From Deltaproteobacteria bacterium (lineage in GTDB: Bacteria > Desulfobacterota_D > UBA1144 > Nemesobacterales > JAJCZQ01), in assembly GCA_029262335.1 (NCBI GenBank), contig JAJCZQ010000031.1, forward strand, positions 41,001 through 105,000: 64,000 bases of DNA. The letters are read 5' to 3'. The notes under the pieces are model-generated. The model saw only the letters and a program-made list of their open reading frames with translations. It searched no databases and was not told the origin of the DNA. Positions within the stretch are counted from its first letter, which is position 1. Every line of letters begins with the position of its first letter. The translations under genes and the position numbers were made by a program. Of this stretch, positions 36,693 through 45,885 are shown piece after piece.

Positions 36693-38348
36693 TTGAACGC
36701 AGCAGTAATAGCAGTCTTAGTACTAATTCTGTATTTTCTTGCATACAGGTTTTACTCTTCATTTCTATCCAAAAGAATTTTAGGGCTTTCCGATGATGAG
36801 ATTACACCTGCCAATGAAATTAATGACGGCATGGACTATGTGCCGTCCAAAAAACCAGTACTTTTTGGCCATCATTTCGCATCCATAGCAGGTGCCGCTC
36901 CTATAATCGGGCCGGCGATTGCTGTATTCTGGGGATGGCTCCCTGCAGTTATATGGGTGTGCCTTGGTACAATATTTATGGGCGCAGTCCATGACTTTGG
37001 GGCACTTGTAGTCTCGGCCAGAAACCAGGGAAGGTCCGTGAGTGACCTCGCAGGGACACTAATATCGCCCAGGGCAAGGACTCTGTTTCTAGTCATTGTT
37101 TATTTCCTGATATTTTTTGTAATAGCAGTATTTGCATATGCAATTGCCGCACTTTTTGTAAAATTCCCATCAAGTGTAATTCCGGTCAATTTCCAGATCG
37201 TTGTAGCAGTGCTGATTGGTTTTTTATTTTACAGGAAAGGAATAGGTATACTCTGGCCCTCAATTGCTGCTCTTGTACTTCTTTATTTTATGATGTGGGT
37301 CGGGGCTAATTTCCCGGTGCACCTTCCGGCAATAATGGGTTCAGAGATAGTGACCTGGATTATTCTTCTAATGGTATATTCCTTTATTGCCTCTGTCCTT
37401 CCAGTCTGGACACTTCTTCAGCCAAGGGACTATATAAACAGTCATCAACTGCTTGTTGGTCTTGTAATAATTTTTGCAGGACTGTTTGTTGCAATGCCCA
37501 AGATGCAGGCACCCATGATAAATATTAATGAGACAAACAGTATTCCATGGATACCCTTTCTTTTTGTTACAGTAGCATGCGGAGCTATTAGTGGTTTCCA
37601 CGGGCTTGTTTCAAGCGGAACTACTTCTAAACAGCTTAATAAAATGACAGATGCCAGATTTATTGGCTACGGCGGTATGATAGGTGAGGGCAGTCTTGCA
37701 ATGCTTGCCACTCTTGCCGTCGCAGCCGGGATCGAACACAGCGTGTGGCTGAATAAATATGCCACATGGCACACTGCTGCAAAGGGAGGGATTGCCAATT
37801 TTGTGGAAGGCTCCTCAAGTTTTCTGAGTGCACTCAGTATTCCGGAAATACTTGGGACAACTTTGATAAGTGTAATGGTGATAAGTTTTGCCGCTACGTC
37901 ACTTGATACGGCTACAAGAATCCAGAGGCTTATACTCGGGGAGCTTGGAAATGCCTATGAAATTAAAATATTAAAAAATCGTTATGTTGGCTCAGCCCTT
38001 GCTGTAATCCCTGCATTAATGCTGGCACTGCTTGCCCAGGCACCGGGAAGGGGCCCGGGATCGGGAGGGTTTTTGCTCTGGCCACTATTTGGCGCAACCA
38101 ACCAGCTTGTTGCGGGACTTACACTGCTTATAATTACTATTTATCTCCGCAAAATTGGTAAACCAATAATTTATACACTGATTCCAATGGTACTTCTGAT
38201 TATTATGACAACAGCATCAATGGTGTTAAATTTCGGAACATTCCATAATAATATTTTGTTATTAATCCTTTCGGCTATCACCCTTGCCTTTGCAGTATGG
38301 CTTATACTTGAAGCAGTATTGGTGTTTAAAAACGAAAAGAAAAGTTAA
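36693..38348 (+). CDS. cstA: Carbon starvation protein CstA
   Basis: A 551-residue polytopic protein of the CstA family, importers of pyruvate or peptides during carbon limitation. Signature segments are FGHHFASIAGAAPIIGPAIAV and FMGAVHDFGALVVSARNQGRS. The length fits the shorter CstA class. Start TTG, with GGAGG at 36683-36687. It is convergent with recR, overlapping by 4 bases. Confidence 0.94.
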   Translation: MNAAVIAVLVLILYFLAYRFYSSFLSKRILGLSDDEITPANEINDGMDYVPSKKPVLFGHHFASIAGAAPIIGPAIAVFWGWLPAVIWVCLGTIFMGAVHDFGALVVSARNQGRSVSDLAGTLISPRARTLFLVIVYFLIFFVIAVFAYAIAALFVKFPSSVIPVNFQIVVAVLIGFLFYRKGIGILWPSIAALVLLYFMMWVGANFPVHLPAIMGSEIVTWIILLMVYSFIASVLPVWTLLQPRDYINSHQLLVGLVIIFAGLFVAMPKMQAPMININETNSIPWIPFLFVTVACGAISGFHGLVSSGTTSKQLNKMTDARFIGYGGMIGEGSLAMLATLAVAAGIEHSVWLNKYATWHTAAKGGIANFVEGSSSFLSALSIPEILGTTLISVMVISFAATSLDTATRIQRLILGELGNAYEIKILKNRYVGSALAVIPALMLALLAQAPGRGPGSGGFLLWPLFGATNQLVAGLTLLIITIYLRKIGKPIIYTLIPMVLLIIMTTASMVLNFGTFHNNILLLILSAITLAFAVWLILEAVLVFKNEKKS

Positions 38349-38950
38349 ATTTCTCTTCTGTCTCTGAGGGCTTTACCGATAGTAAGTTCGTCGGTGTATT
38401 CAAGGTCTCCACCCATAGGGATACCGTGGGCAATCCTCGACACTTTAATTCCAAGTGGTTTTACAAGCCTTGCTATATAAAGAGATGTTGCTTCCCCTTC
38501 AACGCTGGGGTTAGTGGCAATGATTAGTTCTTTAATACTGTTATCTTCCAGTTTTTTTATAAGAGGCCCGATTGTAAGGTCCTCAGGGCCAATCCCTTCG
38601 AGCGGTGCAATTACGCCGTTAAGTACATGATACTGCCCGCTGAAAACTCTGCTCCTTTCCACGGCTATAAGGTCCATCGGGTCTTCTACTATGCACATAA
38701 CTTCACGATCTCTCGAGTGGTCCGTACAGATGTCACAAGGGTCTTCTGAAGAGATGTTAAAGCATGTACTGCATGTTTTAACCTGTTTTTTTGTGTCAAC
38801 AATGGCCTGCGCAAGCCTTATGGTGTATTCATTTTTAGACCTTAGAATATGAAAGGCAAGCCTGGTCGCATTTTTTTCACCTATTCCGGGAAGTTTGGAA
38901 AGTTCGTCTATCAGCCTTGATACAGGTTTTGGCAGTCCGCTCCGGCTCAT
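38345..38950 (-). CDS. recR: Recombination protein RecR
   Basis: RecFOR pathway mediator, 201 residues. N-terminal HhH (LPGIGEKNATRLAFHIL), C4 zinc finger CSTC/CDIC, Toprim domain with CIVEDPMDLIAVE. Last gene of the dnaX-ybaB-recR cluster. Confidence 0.96.
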   Translation of the reverse strand: MSRSGLPKPVSRLIDELSKLPGIGEKNATRLAFHILRSKNEYTIRLAQAIVDTKKQVKTCSTCFNISSEDPCDICTDHSRDREVMCIVEDPMDLIAVERSRVFSGQYHVLNGVIAPLEGIGPEDLTIGPLIKKLEDNSIKELIIATNPSVEGEATSLYIARLVKPLGIKVSRIAHGIPMGGDLEYTDELTIGKALRDRREI

Positions 38951-38952
38951 AA

Positions 38953-39276
38953 TCAGAGAAGGTCCGGAGGCAGTCCCAGACCGCCTGCGAGTTTGGATAC
39001 TTCGTCGTTCATTAGCTTCTGACCCTGCTTTAGTGCTTCATTTACAGCAGCTACTATCAGGTCCTGAAGCATTTCCTGATCATTTTCATTAACTACATCC
39101 GGTTCTATTTTTATTGATGTGATTTCACCTTTTGCTTTTGCTGTTACGGTGACCATGCCACCACCTGAAGTTGCTTCAACTTCCTTCTCGCCGACCTCTT
39201 CCTGGAGTTTTGACATCTGCTCCTTCATCTTTGTGGCCTGCTTCATTAAATTCTTCATGTTACCGCCAAATTTCAT
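38953..39276 (-). CDS. ybaB: YbaB/EbfC nucleoid-associated protein
   Basis: A 107-residue DNA-binding protein of the YbaB/EbfC family: Met/Lys-rich N-terminal helix (MKNLMKQATKMKEQM), then GGGMVTVTAKAKGEI and a final helix. It lies in its conserved place between dnaX (3-base gap) and recR (2-base gap). Confidence 0.94.
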   Translation of the reverse strand: MKFGGNMKNLMKQATKMKEQMSKLQEEVGEKEVEATSGGGMVTVTAKAKGEITSIKIEPDVVNENDQEMLQDLIVAAVNEALKQGQKLMNDEVSKLAGGLGLPPDLL

Positions 39277-39279
39277 AGC

Positions 39280-40977
39280 TTACTCCTTTTTAACTGACTT
39301 TGTTTTTAGGATTGTACCATCAAATATGTTTAATGCATCCTTAACTGCAGGGCCATCTTTTATTGATGGTTTACCCGGGTTGTCTTTGTTTATTTTTTCT
39401 TCCTGGTTATTAAAATCAATTCTTATATTTAGTTCTTTGCCGTAGTACTCATTTGCATGTGACCTTAATGAAACTACGGAATTCTTTCTTTGTAAATATT
39501 CATAATTAATGCTGTTTTCTTTAAACAGAATTCTGAGATCTGAAGCTTCATCAGAAATGGAGATGGCCTTGTCAAGGTGAAGACCCAGTATTGCATTGTG
39601 CTGCCTGACAAACTCGGTAAAGGTCTCGCTTCTTACGATGCGCGGGGGTTCTTCAATTTCAGGCTCGGGTGAAGTTTCGGGTTCGGGTACTGTTTCGTCT
39701 TCAACTATGGGTGGTGGTTCTTCAACTATCTTTTTAATTTCCGGTTCAGGCTTAACTATCTCCTTTTTTTTCTCAACCACTTCTTCAGCAGGCGCATTTA
39801 TTTCTTTCGCCATATCAGGTCCAGAGGAAATCTTTTTTGCAAGCGCGGTGACTTTGCTCATTATCTCATTTATAGGGACAGAGTTTCTGGTCGTGGCAAG
39901 TTTAATTACCATTGATTCAAGGCTGAGTTCCTGAAAAGAGGATTTGTGAACGTTCTCGGCATTCTCAATAGCCAGGCTAAATAACATCTCGAGGTCTTCT
40001 ATACTGTTATTGCCTGTAAATTCCTCAAGTTCCTTAACTTCATCGTCGGTAAGGTCGAGACTGCTGCCACTGCCGCAAATCTTAACCATAACTGCGTTTC
40101 GGATAATATTTACAATCTCATCTGCTATTTTTTTATGTATTACGCCGTGATTTATTATATTGTGGAGTATTTCAACTGCCAATTTTGGGTCTTTATCAAG
40201 TATGTTTTTTAGCAGGCTGTTAAGATGTGTCTTATCCAGAAGGCCAAGGACTTCCAGTGTACGTTTGTACTCGATCTTACTGCCGCAGGTTGCAATTACC
40301 TGGTCCAGAATGCTTAAAGAGTCCCTTATACTTCCATCAGCTTCTTTTGCGAGTGTTAATAATGTTTCCCTGTCTATTTCAATTGATTCATCATTGGATA
40401 TTTGCCGGAGCTTATCTGAAATCTCGGTAACGGTTAATTTTTTGAAGTCATATCTCTGGCATCTGGACTGAATGGTTGCGGGGATTTTGTGTGATTCAGT
40501 TGTCGCGAGTATAAAAAGTACATGTCCGGGCGGCTCTTCGAGTGTCTTTAGCAGTGCGTTAAATGCCGCCTGTGAAAGCATGTGGGCCTCATCAATAATA
40601 TAGACCTTCATTTTTGCAGAGCTTGGAAGGTATTTTACATTTTCTATTATTTCCCTGACATCGTTTACCCCGGTATGTGATGCTGCGTCTATTTCCTGTA
40701 CATCAATGGAATTGCCTTCAGATATTTCAGTACAAAAAGTACAGGGATCATCGGTGCACATTAACGTATCACCGTTCTTATTTATACAGTTAAGTGCCTT
40801 TGCCAATATTCTTGCTGTTGAGGTTTTGCCTACACCTCTTGGCCCCGAGAAAATAAGTGCATGGGCAAGTTTGTTGGAGAGAATGGCGTTTTTCAGGGTA
40901 AGGGTAATAAATTCCTGACCGACGACATCGTCGAAAGTTTTGGGTCTCCATTTTCGGGCTAGTACAAGATAGGACAT
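39280..40977 (-). CDS. dnaX: DNA polymerase III gamma/tau subunit
   Basis: Clamp-loader ATPase, 565 residues as the full-length tau form. Walker A GPRGVGKTST, the zinc-module region CTDDPCTFC, DEAHMLSQAAFNALLKTLEEPP and the SRC sensor (IQSRCQRYDF) are all present. After about residue 380 the protein becomes Glu/Pro-rich, and in that linker lies a slippery A8G run at codons 403-405, which would give a 408-residue gamma form by -1 frameshift. It is followed by ybaB and recR and preceded by SRP RNA. Confidence 0.96.
   Translation of the reverse strand: MSYLVLARKWRPKTFDDVVGQEFITLTLKNAILSNKLAHALIFSGPRGVGKTSTARILAKALNCINKNGDTLMCTDDPCTFCTEISEGNSIDVQEIDAASHTGVNDVREIIENVKYLPSSAKMKVYIIDEAHMLSQAAFNALLKTLEEPPGHVLFILATTESHKIPATIQSRCQRYDFKKLTVTEISDKLRQISNDESIEIDRETLLTLAKEADGSIRDSLSILDQVIATCGSKIEYKRTLEVLGLLDKTHLNSLLKNILDKDPKLAVEILHNIINHGVIHKKIADEIVNIIRNAVMVKICGSGSSLDLTDDEVKELEEFTGNNSIEDLEMLFSLAIENAENVHKSSFQELSLESMVIKLATTRNSVPINEIMSKVTALAKKISSGPDMAKEINAPAEEVVEKKKEIVKPEPEIKKIVEEPPPIVEDETVPEPETSPEPEIEEPPRIVRSETFTEFVRQHNAILGLHLDKAISISDEASDLRILFKENSINYEYLQRKNSVVSLRSHANEYYGKELNIRIDFNNQEEKINKDNPGKPSIKDGPAVKDALNIFDGTILKTKSVKKE
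39752..39771 (-). promoter_or_regulatory. Predicted -1 frameshift site in dnaX
   Basis: On the minus strand the frame reads GAG AAA AAA AAG GAG, which contains the heptamer A AAA AAG used by E. coli dnaX. A -1 slip after K405 reads GGA GAT AGT TAA, ending at 39752. The product would be 408 residues, retaining the ATPase domain and losing the tau-specific end. Confidence 0.6.
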
Positions 40978-40989
40978 ATATTTAAATTA

Positions 40990-41094
40990 CCGGCTCGCCA
41001 GGTATCCGTAACACTCAAGAGGTTTTGCTACCGTTGCTCCCTTCCGGGCCTGGCGGATTTCACAAATTCTTGCCGTACGGGCCCAGCTCACCGG
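40990..41094 (-). ncRNA. ffs: Signal recognition particle RNA (4.5S type)
   Basis: The minus strand carries the SRP domain IV signature CAGGCCCGGAAGGGAGCA with the GGAA tetraloop, closed by an outer stem CCGGTGAGCTGGG/CCTGGCGAGCCGG. The length of about 105 bases fits the small bacterial form. It lies directly upstream of dnaX, a frequent arrangement. Confidence 0.93.
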
Positions 41095-41140
41095 AACTCA
41101 ATATCATAATTAAGGAATTTTTATTGTACACTAAAAGTGA

Positions 41141-41914
41141 TTATTTGATAAGCTTTATTGCCTCGGAATTTTCTTTTTTTATTTCATTCCTGAGGGCATG
41201 TTTAATTATCCATTTGGTATCAGGATTGTTCGTTTTACTCCATTTCTTTAGTACACCAATCCCAGTTTTATAATTATCTTTAAGGATATCATTTATGTTG
41301 TTGGCTACCGATTTTTTAACGAACAATGAGTTGTCTTCCTTTAGATTCTCCAGGATTGGAAGTATTGGCGTTGGATCATTGATAAATTCATCGAGTTTTT
41401 GAGACCAGGGCAGGCGGGGGCGGCAGCCTTCACTGGCGAGCCTTCTTATATGTACATTTTTATTCTTTGACCATTTCTTCATTATTTTGAGAGTGTCTTT
41501 AGGGTATTTCCTGATAAATGGCCTTATTGCATATTCACCTGTGTTCCGTTTTGTAATTTCTGATATTGCATTCATTGATGTATCAAAATCATCAAGACCG
41601 TACTTTTCAACAAACAAAGCCACAGGCATGAGCCAGTAATATTCCTTGAACATCCCGGTTTCGTTTTCATTTTCCGGGCCGAGTATTTTAAGAAGGATTT
41701 TTACAGCTGATTTATAGCTTTTCGGAAGGTGTTCTTTGAGTGCATCAGTAATTACTTCTACGCGGGCCTTGAGTTCCAGGTCTTTAACTTCTTTGGATAC
41801 GGTTTTAATAAAACTTTTTGAGTCAAATTTTGAGTAGGCCGGTTTTATCTTTTCTGCCAGCAGTTCCGCAAGTTCTTTGCCGTAATAAAATTTTAGTTGT
41901 TTGAATTCTGCCAT
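41141..41914 (-). CDS. DNA alkylation repair (AlkD-like) HEAT protein
   Basis: A 257-residue helical-repeat protein of the DNA alkylation repair family. Typical are the KNVHIRRLASEGCRPRLPW segment and the repeated KKWSKNKN/KKWSKTNNP helices. AlkD-type enzymes remove N3/N7-alkylpurines without flipping; the catalytic status is unchecked here. Confidence 0.85.
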   Translation of the reverse strand: MAEFKQLKFYYGKELAELLAEKIKPAYSKFDSKSFIKTVSKEVKDLELKARVEVITDALKEHLPKSYKSAVKILLKILGPENENETGMFKEYYWLMPVALFVEKYGLDDFDTSMNAISEITKRNTGEYAIRPFIRKYPKDTLKIMKKWSKNKNVHIRRLASEGCRPRLPWSQKLDEFINDPTPILPILENLKEDNSLFVKKSVANNINDILKDNYKTGIGVLKKWSKTNNPDTKWIIKHALRNEIKKENSEAIKLIK

Positions 41915-41933
41915 TATTATTAAAGTTACTAAT

Positions 41934-42905
41934 TTATATAGTTATTACTACATTTCCCTTTTTGTGCCCAAGATCAACATACCTGTGAGCTTCGGCAATT
42001 TGTTCCAAAGGATAATGCCTGTCTATCACAGGTTTTATCTTTCCTTCAATCAATAACTCTTTTAGGAATACCAGGTCTCTTACTCTTTCGTTAACTGGTC
42101 TTAAACCGGTAGCGGCTATTTTTGACTTTTTATTGCCAAACACTGAAGTCCATATCACATGGGGAAATGTAGCAATTGTAATTGCAGCTTCAAGAAAAAT
42201 TCCATCTTGCTTTAGTGAATTTTTACAACAGGAAAATGTGGTCTTGCCTACGGTGTCAAAAATAATATCGTAGGTCTCACCGTTTTTGGTAAAGTCCTCT
42301 TTAGTATAATCAATCAAATTGTCGGCACCCAGAGATTTCACAAGTTCTAGATTTGTAGTACTGCACACCCCTGTTACTTCAGCACCAAAATACTTTGCAA
42401 TCTGTACTGCTGCTGTCCCGACACTTCCTGATGCGCCGTTAATAAGTACTTTCTGGCCGCTCTGAATATTTCCGGTGTCTCGAAGGAAGGGTAGTGCGGT
42501 TAAAAATCCATCGCATGCTGCAGCTTCTTCAAAAGTCATTCCCTCTGGTTTAATTTCAAGTGTTGTATTATCTTCAGGAAGGCTAATATATTCTGAATAA
42601 GCACCAAAGCCAGTACCTGCCGCACCAAAAACCCGGTCACCTTTTTTAAATTTCTTTACATCTTTTCCTGTTTCCTCTATTTCCCCTGCCAACTCCTCTC
42701 CAAGAATATTAATTTTTGGTCTTAAAAGACCTGTAAATAATCTTGTAATATAAGGAATACCTTTACGAAAAGCACACTCCGTAGCAGTAACTGTTGTTGC
42801 ATTTACTTTAATTAGAACTTCATTGTCCTTTGGGATTGGTCTTTTTACTTCATTAATTCGCAGAACTTCGGGTGGACCATATTTTTTATATACAACTGCT
42901 TTCAT
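41934..42905 (-). CDS. NAD(P)-dependent medium-chain reductase (quinone-oxidoreductase type)
   Basis: A 323-residue MDR family member. It has the GroES-like N-domain ([21 protein letters not shown]), then [26 protein letters not shown] as the nucleotide fold. The cysteine set of a structural zinc is absent, so it resembles zinc-free enoyl or quinone reductases. Substrate unknown. Confidence 0.9.
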   Translation of the reverse strand: MKAVVYKKYGPPEVLRINEVKRPIPKDNEVLIKVNATTVTATECAFRKGIPYITRLFTGLLRPKINILGEELAGEIEETGKDVKKFKKGDRVFGAAGTGFGAYSEYISLPEDNTTLEIKPEGMTFEEAAACDGFLTALPFLRDTGNIQSGQKVLINGASGSVGTAAVQIAKYFGAEVTGVCSTTNLELVKSLGADNLIDYTKEDFTKNGETYDIIFDTVGKTTFSCCKNSLKQDGIFLEAAITIATFPHVIWTSVFGNKKSKIAATGLRPVNERVRDLVFLKELLIEGKIKPVIDRHYPLEQIAEAHRYVDLGHKKGNVVITI

Positions 42906-42945
42906 GAGTATTGACCAGGATCTTTGTGGTTAGGAAATCTAGAGT

Positions 42946-43033
<88 letters not shown>

Positions 43034-43056
43034 AGAAATATTGTGAAATTTAATAA

Positions 43057-43440
43057 TTATTTAGCTGTACATTTGCAGACGTCAGCCCTGACGTATGCAA
43101 TAATGTTGTTTATGTCATCTTCAGGGATAATTCCGCCCCAGGCAGGCATAGCAGCGGACATTCCAACGGATGGACCGCCTTCAGTCACAACCTTTTTTAT
43201 GTGGGCGTCTGTTAGTCCAGAAACATACTCGGCGTTGCTCAGGTCCCTTGGTTTTGGGTCAAGCGCTGCAGCTGCTATCCCATCACCCTTGCCGGTATCA
43301 CCGTGGCATGTTGCGCAGTATGATTTATATACTTCAGCACCTTTTGCGGCATCTCCTTCTGCCATGGAAGATGATGGTAGGAGAAAAGCAATTCCTAATA
43401 TCAAAACGAAAACGGTTAATATACTTGTACTTTTTTGCAT
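43057..43440 (-). CDS. Small periplasmic c-type cytochrome
   Basis: A signal peptide (1-27, cleavage near SMA) precedes a class I cytochrome c. The heme site is CATCH (C42, C45, H46); a Met in MSAAMPAWGG is the distal ligand. It may shuttle electrons from the Act complex to an oxidase, though nothing links the loci except the redox type. Confidence 0.92.
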   Translation of the reverse strand: MQKSTSILTVFVLILGIAFLLPSSSMAEGDAAKGAEVYKSYCATCHGDTGKGDGIAAAALDPKPRDLSNAEYVSGLTDAHIKKVVTEGGPSVGMSAAMPAWGGIIPEDDINNIIAYVRADVCKCTAK

Positions 43441-43536
43441 GTTAATACACCCCTTAGTTAGTTGTCGGGTATTAATTTACCATTAAGAATTAATAATGAA
43501 ATCTATTTTAAAAATTAATTTTGCCGGAGTATTTTT

Positions 43537-44070
43537 ATGGTCGAAGACTGGAAATTAATAAGTACAAAACCCCTTCATGATTATAGGATATTCAGGACAA
43601 GGGCCGATATCAGGAAGTCGCCCCGTACGGGTAACGAACATGAGTTTTATGTCCTGGAATCAGTGGACTGGGTAAATATTGTCGCGGTTACAGATGACGA
43701 AAAGATCGTATTAATAAATCAGTTTAGACATGGTGTTTCTGGAAGTGTCCTCGAGATTCCGGGGGGTATGATAGATGAAGGTGAGCAGCCCATAGTTTCA
43801 GCCGAGAGGGAGCTTCTCGAAGAAACGGGTTTCGCTGCTAAAGAATTTATAGAGCTTGGGTGTGTTCATCCTAACCCGGCACTTTTTGATAACAGGTGTT
43901 ATACATTTTTGGCAAAATCAGCAGTAAAAGTAAAAGATCCAGAATTTGAAGGAGCAGAAGATATTGAAACAGTGCTTTATCCGGTATCTGAAATTAAAAA
44001 ACTTATTAAATCTGGTGAAATCACACATTCCCTTGTTTTAAATGCACTGTTTTTTTATCTAAATTATTGA
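43537..44070 (+). CDS. NUDIX hydrolase, ADP-ribose pyrophosphatase type
   Basis: A 177-residue hydrolase with a perfect Nudix box at 77-99 (GMIDEGE, then RELLEETGF). The N-terminal strands and WVNIVAVTDDEKIVLINQFRHG fit NudF-type ADP-sugar pyrophosphatases. A half-site of the ATCTATTTT motif lies in its upstream region (43501). Confidence 0.92.
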   Translation: MVEDWKLISTKPLHDYRIFRTRADIRKSPRTGNEHEFYVLESVDWVNIVAVTDDEKIVLINQFRHGVSGSVLEIPGGMIDEGEQPIVSAERELLEETGFAAKEFIELGCVHPNPALFDNRCYTFLAKSAVKVKDPEFEGAEDIETVLYPVSEIKKLIKSGEITHSLVLNALFFYLNY

Positions 44071-44107
44071 TAATCAAACTGAATATATGGATAATAATCT
44101 GACTATC

Positions 44108-44189
44108 GGGCGGGTGGCGAAATGGTAGACGCGAAGGTCTCAAAAACCTTTGGGCTTTGCCCGTGAGGGTTCGAATCCCTCTCCGCCTA
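44108..44189 (+). tRNA. tRNA-Leu(CAA)
   Basis: Acceptor GGGCGGG/TCCGCCT, anticodon stem AAGGT/ACCTT with loop CTCAAAA (anticodon CAA), class II variable arm and T arm GAGGGTTCGAATCCCTC. CCA is not encoded. Confidence 0.95.
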
Positions 44190-44202
44190 TAATATTGATA
44201 TT

Positions 44203-44235
44203 AAAAAAGGGAAGGCATATGCCTTCCCTTTTTTT
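44203..44235 (+). terminator. Bidirectional-type terminator after tRNA-Leu
   Basis: AAGGGAAGGCAT pairs with ATGCCTTCCCTT, followed by seven T residues; the preceding A-run makes it usable from both sides. It lies 13 bases after the tRNA. Confidence 0.92.
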
Positions 44236-44258
44236 GTTGTTTAATTTGTTATTTGCCT

Positions 44259-44286
44259 GAGATTGCTTCGCTACGCTCGCAATGAC
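44259..44286. repeat. GAGATTGCTTCG...GCAATGAC palindrome
   Basis: ATTGC and GCAAT flank a CTTCG-CTAC-GCTCG core. This is one copy of the widespread GTCATTGCGAG-type intergenic repeat; related copies lie at 61890 and 63931. Confidence 0.65.
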
Positions 44287-44294
44287 GTAATGGC

Positions 44295-45464
44295 TTAGTA
44301 TCTTGCCATATCAGGGTCTAACTTCTCGGCCCATTCGTCGATGCCACCTTTTAGGTTAATTACGTTCTTAAAACCCTTTTCCTTGAGGAAATTAGCGGCC
44401 TTCATACTTCTTCCGCCGTGGTGGCACTGAAGTATGATCTCATCATCCGGGTTTAATTCGCCGTAACGCTGGCTGATTTCTCCAAGCGGGATCAGTTTTG
44501 AGCCGTCTATCTTACAAATATCGTATTCATGCGGTTCCCTTACATCTATAAGTATTAACTCACCGTTTGTTTTCTTTTTCTCTGCAAATTCTTCCACACT
44601 TATCTCGGGAATTTCAGAGGAAGGTTTTTCCTGCACGTCTTCCTGTCCGAGTTCTCCCCTTCCGATTCCGCAAAACTCTTCATAGTCAATAAGTTCAGTG
44701 ACGGTAGGGTTGTCTCCGCAGATAGGGCACTCCGGGTCTTTTGAAAGTTTTAGCATTCTTGGTTCCATTTCAAGGACATCAAGGAACAGAAGCCTTCCAA
44801 TTAGCGGGTCTCCCTTGCCAATAATAAGTTTTACTACTTCTGATGCCTGGAGTGTTCCGACAACACCTGGAAGAATTCCAAGTACTCCGCCCTCGGCGCA
44901 GCTTGGTACAAGCCCTGGTGGAGGTGGTTCCGGATAAAGACACCTGTAGCACGGGCCCCTTTCGGCATCAAAGACGCTTACCTGGCCTTCAAACCTGAAT
45001 ATGCTTCCATAAACATTTGGTTTACCAAGCAGTACACACACGTCGTTTGTCAGATATCTTGTTGCAAAGTTATCAGTACCGTCAACTACAATGTCATAGT
45101 CCTTAACGATCTCCATTGCATTGTCTGAGGTAAATCTTTCATTGTATGTATGTATATCAATATCGGAGTTTAGTTCGAGCAGCCTTTTTTTTGCAGAATC
45201 TACCTTAAGCTCGCCTATTGTACTTTCGCTGTGTATTACCTGTCTTTGAAGGTTGCTGAAATCAACAACATCAAAGTCAAGTATTCCTATCTTTCCAACA
45301 CCTGCTGCTGCGAGATAAAGTGCAAGAGGTGAACCGAGGCCACCCGCACCAATGCAGAGGACGCTGGCGCTCTTAAGTTTCTTCTGGCCTTCAAGGCCTA
45401 CTTCCGGCATAATCAGATGCCGGCTATACCTGCTTATTTCATCGTTTGATAATTCCATTGTCAT
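44295..45464 (-). CDS. moeB: ThiF/MoeB adenylyltransferase fused to rhodanese
   Basis: Residues 1-260 are an E1-like adenylyltransferase (GAGGLGSPLALYLAAAGVG, zinc ligands in CYRC and CPIC). Residues about 285-389 are a rhodanese domain with the catalytic C347 (CHHGGRS). Such MoeZ/MOCS3-like fusions adenylate and thiolate a small ubiquitin-like sulfur carrier for molybdopterin, thiamine or cysteine synthesis. No carrier protein gene is adjacent. Confidence 0.9.
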   Translation of the reverse strand: MTMELSNDEISRYSRHLIMPEVGLEGQKKLKSASVLCIGAGGLGSPLALYLAAAGVGKIGILDFDVVDFSNLQRQVIHSESTIGELKVDSAKKRLLELNSDIDIHTYNERFTSDNAMEIVKDYDIVVDGTDNFATRYLTNDVCVLLGKPNVYGSIFRFEGQVSVFDAERGPCYRCLYPEPPPPGLVPSCAEGGVLGILPGVVGTLQASEVVKLIIGKGDPLIGRLLFLDVLEMEPRMLKLSKDPECPICGDNPTVTELIDYEEFCGIGRGELGQEDVQEKPSSEIPEISVEEFAEKKKTNGELILIDVREPHEYDICKIDGSKLIPLGEISQRYGELNPDDEIILQCHHGGRSMKAANFLKEKGFKNVINLKGGIDEWAEKLDPDMARY

Positions 45465-45507
45465 ATCCTTTCCACAATAATATTTCGAATAAACTAATAC
45501 AAATTAC

Positions 45508-45525
45508 ATCTATTTTCAAATAGAT
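45508..45525. promoter_or_regulatory. ATCTATTT-TC-AAATAGAT palindrome upstream of moeB-like gene
   Basis: Perfect 8-base arms with a 2-base spacer, 44 bases upstream of the MoeB-rhodanese start. The arms match those of the larger inverted repeat at 36639. Confidence 0.5.
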
Positions 45526-45564
45526 TCACAGTCAATAAAAAAGACTCAGTTTTATTTTTGATAT

Positions 45565-45603
45565 AAAAAAATCCATTCCCGGTAAAAAAAGCTTTCTACC
45601 GGG
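45565..45603 (-). terminator. Probable terminator of cold-shock gene
   Basis: On the minus strand CCCGGTA and TACCGGG form a hairpin, followed after AATGGA by seven T residues. It lies about 40 bases past the csp stop. Confidence 0.6.
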
Positions 45604-45642
45604 CTGGTAAGGAAAGATAAATTTCAGGAAAGTAATTTCAGA

Positions 45643-45846
45643 TTAAATCTTAATTACTTTTGTCGCTGTGGGCCCCTTTGCTCCCTCAGCAGCTTCAAAC
45701 TGTACGGAATCGCCTTCGTTAAGGCTCTTATAGCCCTCACCTTCGATAACGCTATAATGAACGAATACTTCCTTCTCACCATTCTCCGGTACTATGAAAC
45801 CATAACCCTTAGAACTGTTAAACCACTTTACTGTACCTTGTTCCAA
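45643..45846 (-). CDS. cspA: Cold-shock protein, CspA family
   Basis: A 67-residue OB-fold RNA chaperone with RNP1 (KGYGFIVP) and RNP2 (VFVHYSVI). The start is TTG, 7 bases after a perfect AGGAGGT. The gene has its own promoter and terminator. Confidence 0.94.
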   Translation of the reverse strand: MEQGTVKWFNSSKGYGFIVPENGEKEVFVHYSVIEGEGYKSLNEGDSVQFEAAEGAKGPTATKVIKI

Positions 45847-45885
45847 ACTACTTACCTCCTAAAAGAATGCCAATCACCAATTTCA

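Noticed and set aside
43501..43510. Half-site ATCTATTTTA as an operator
   Set aside because: No second arm is present and such words are common in AT-rich spacers, so it is mentioned only as weak support.
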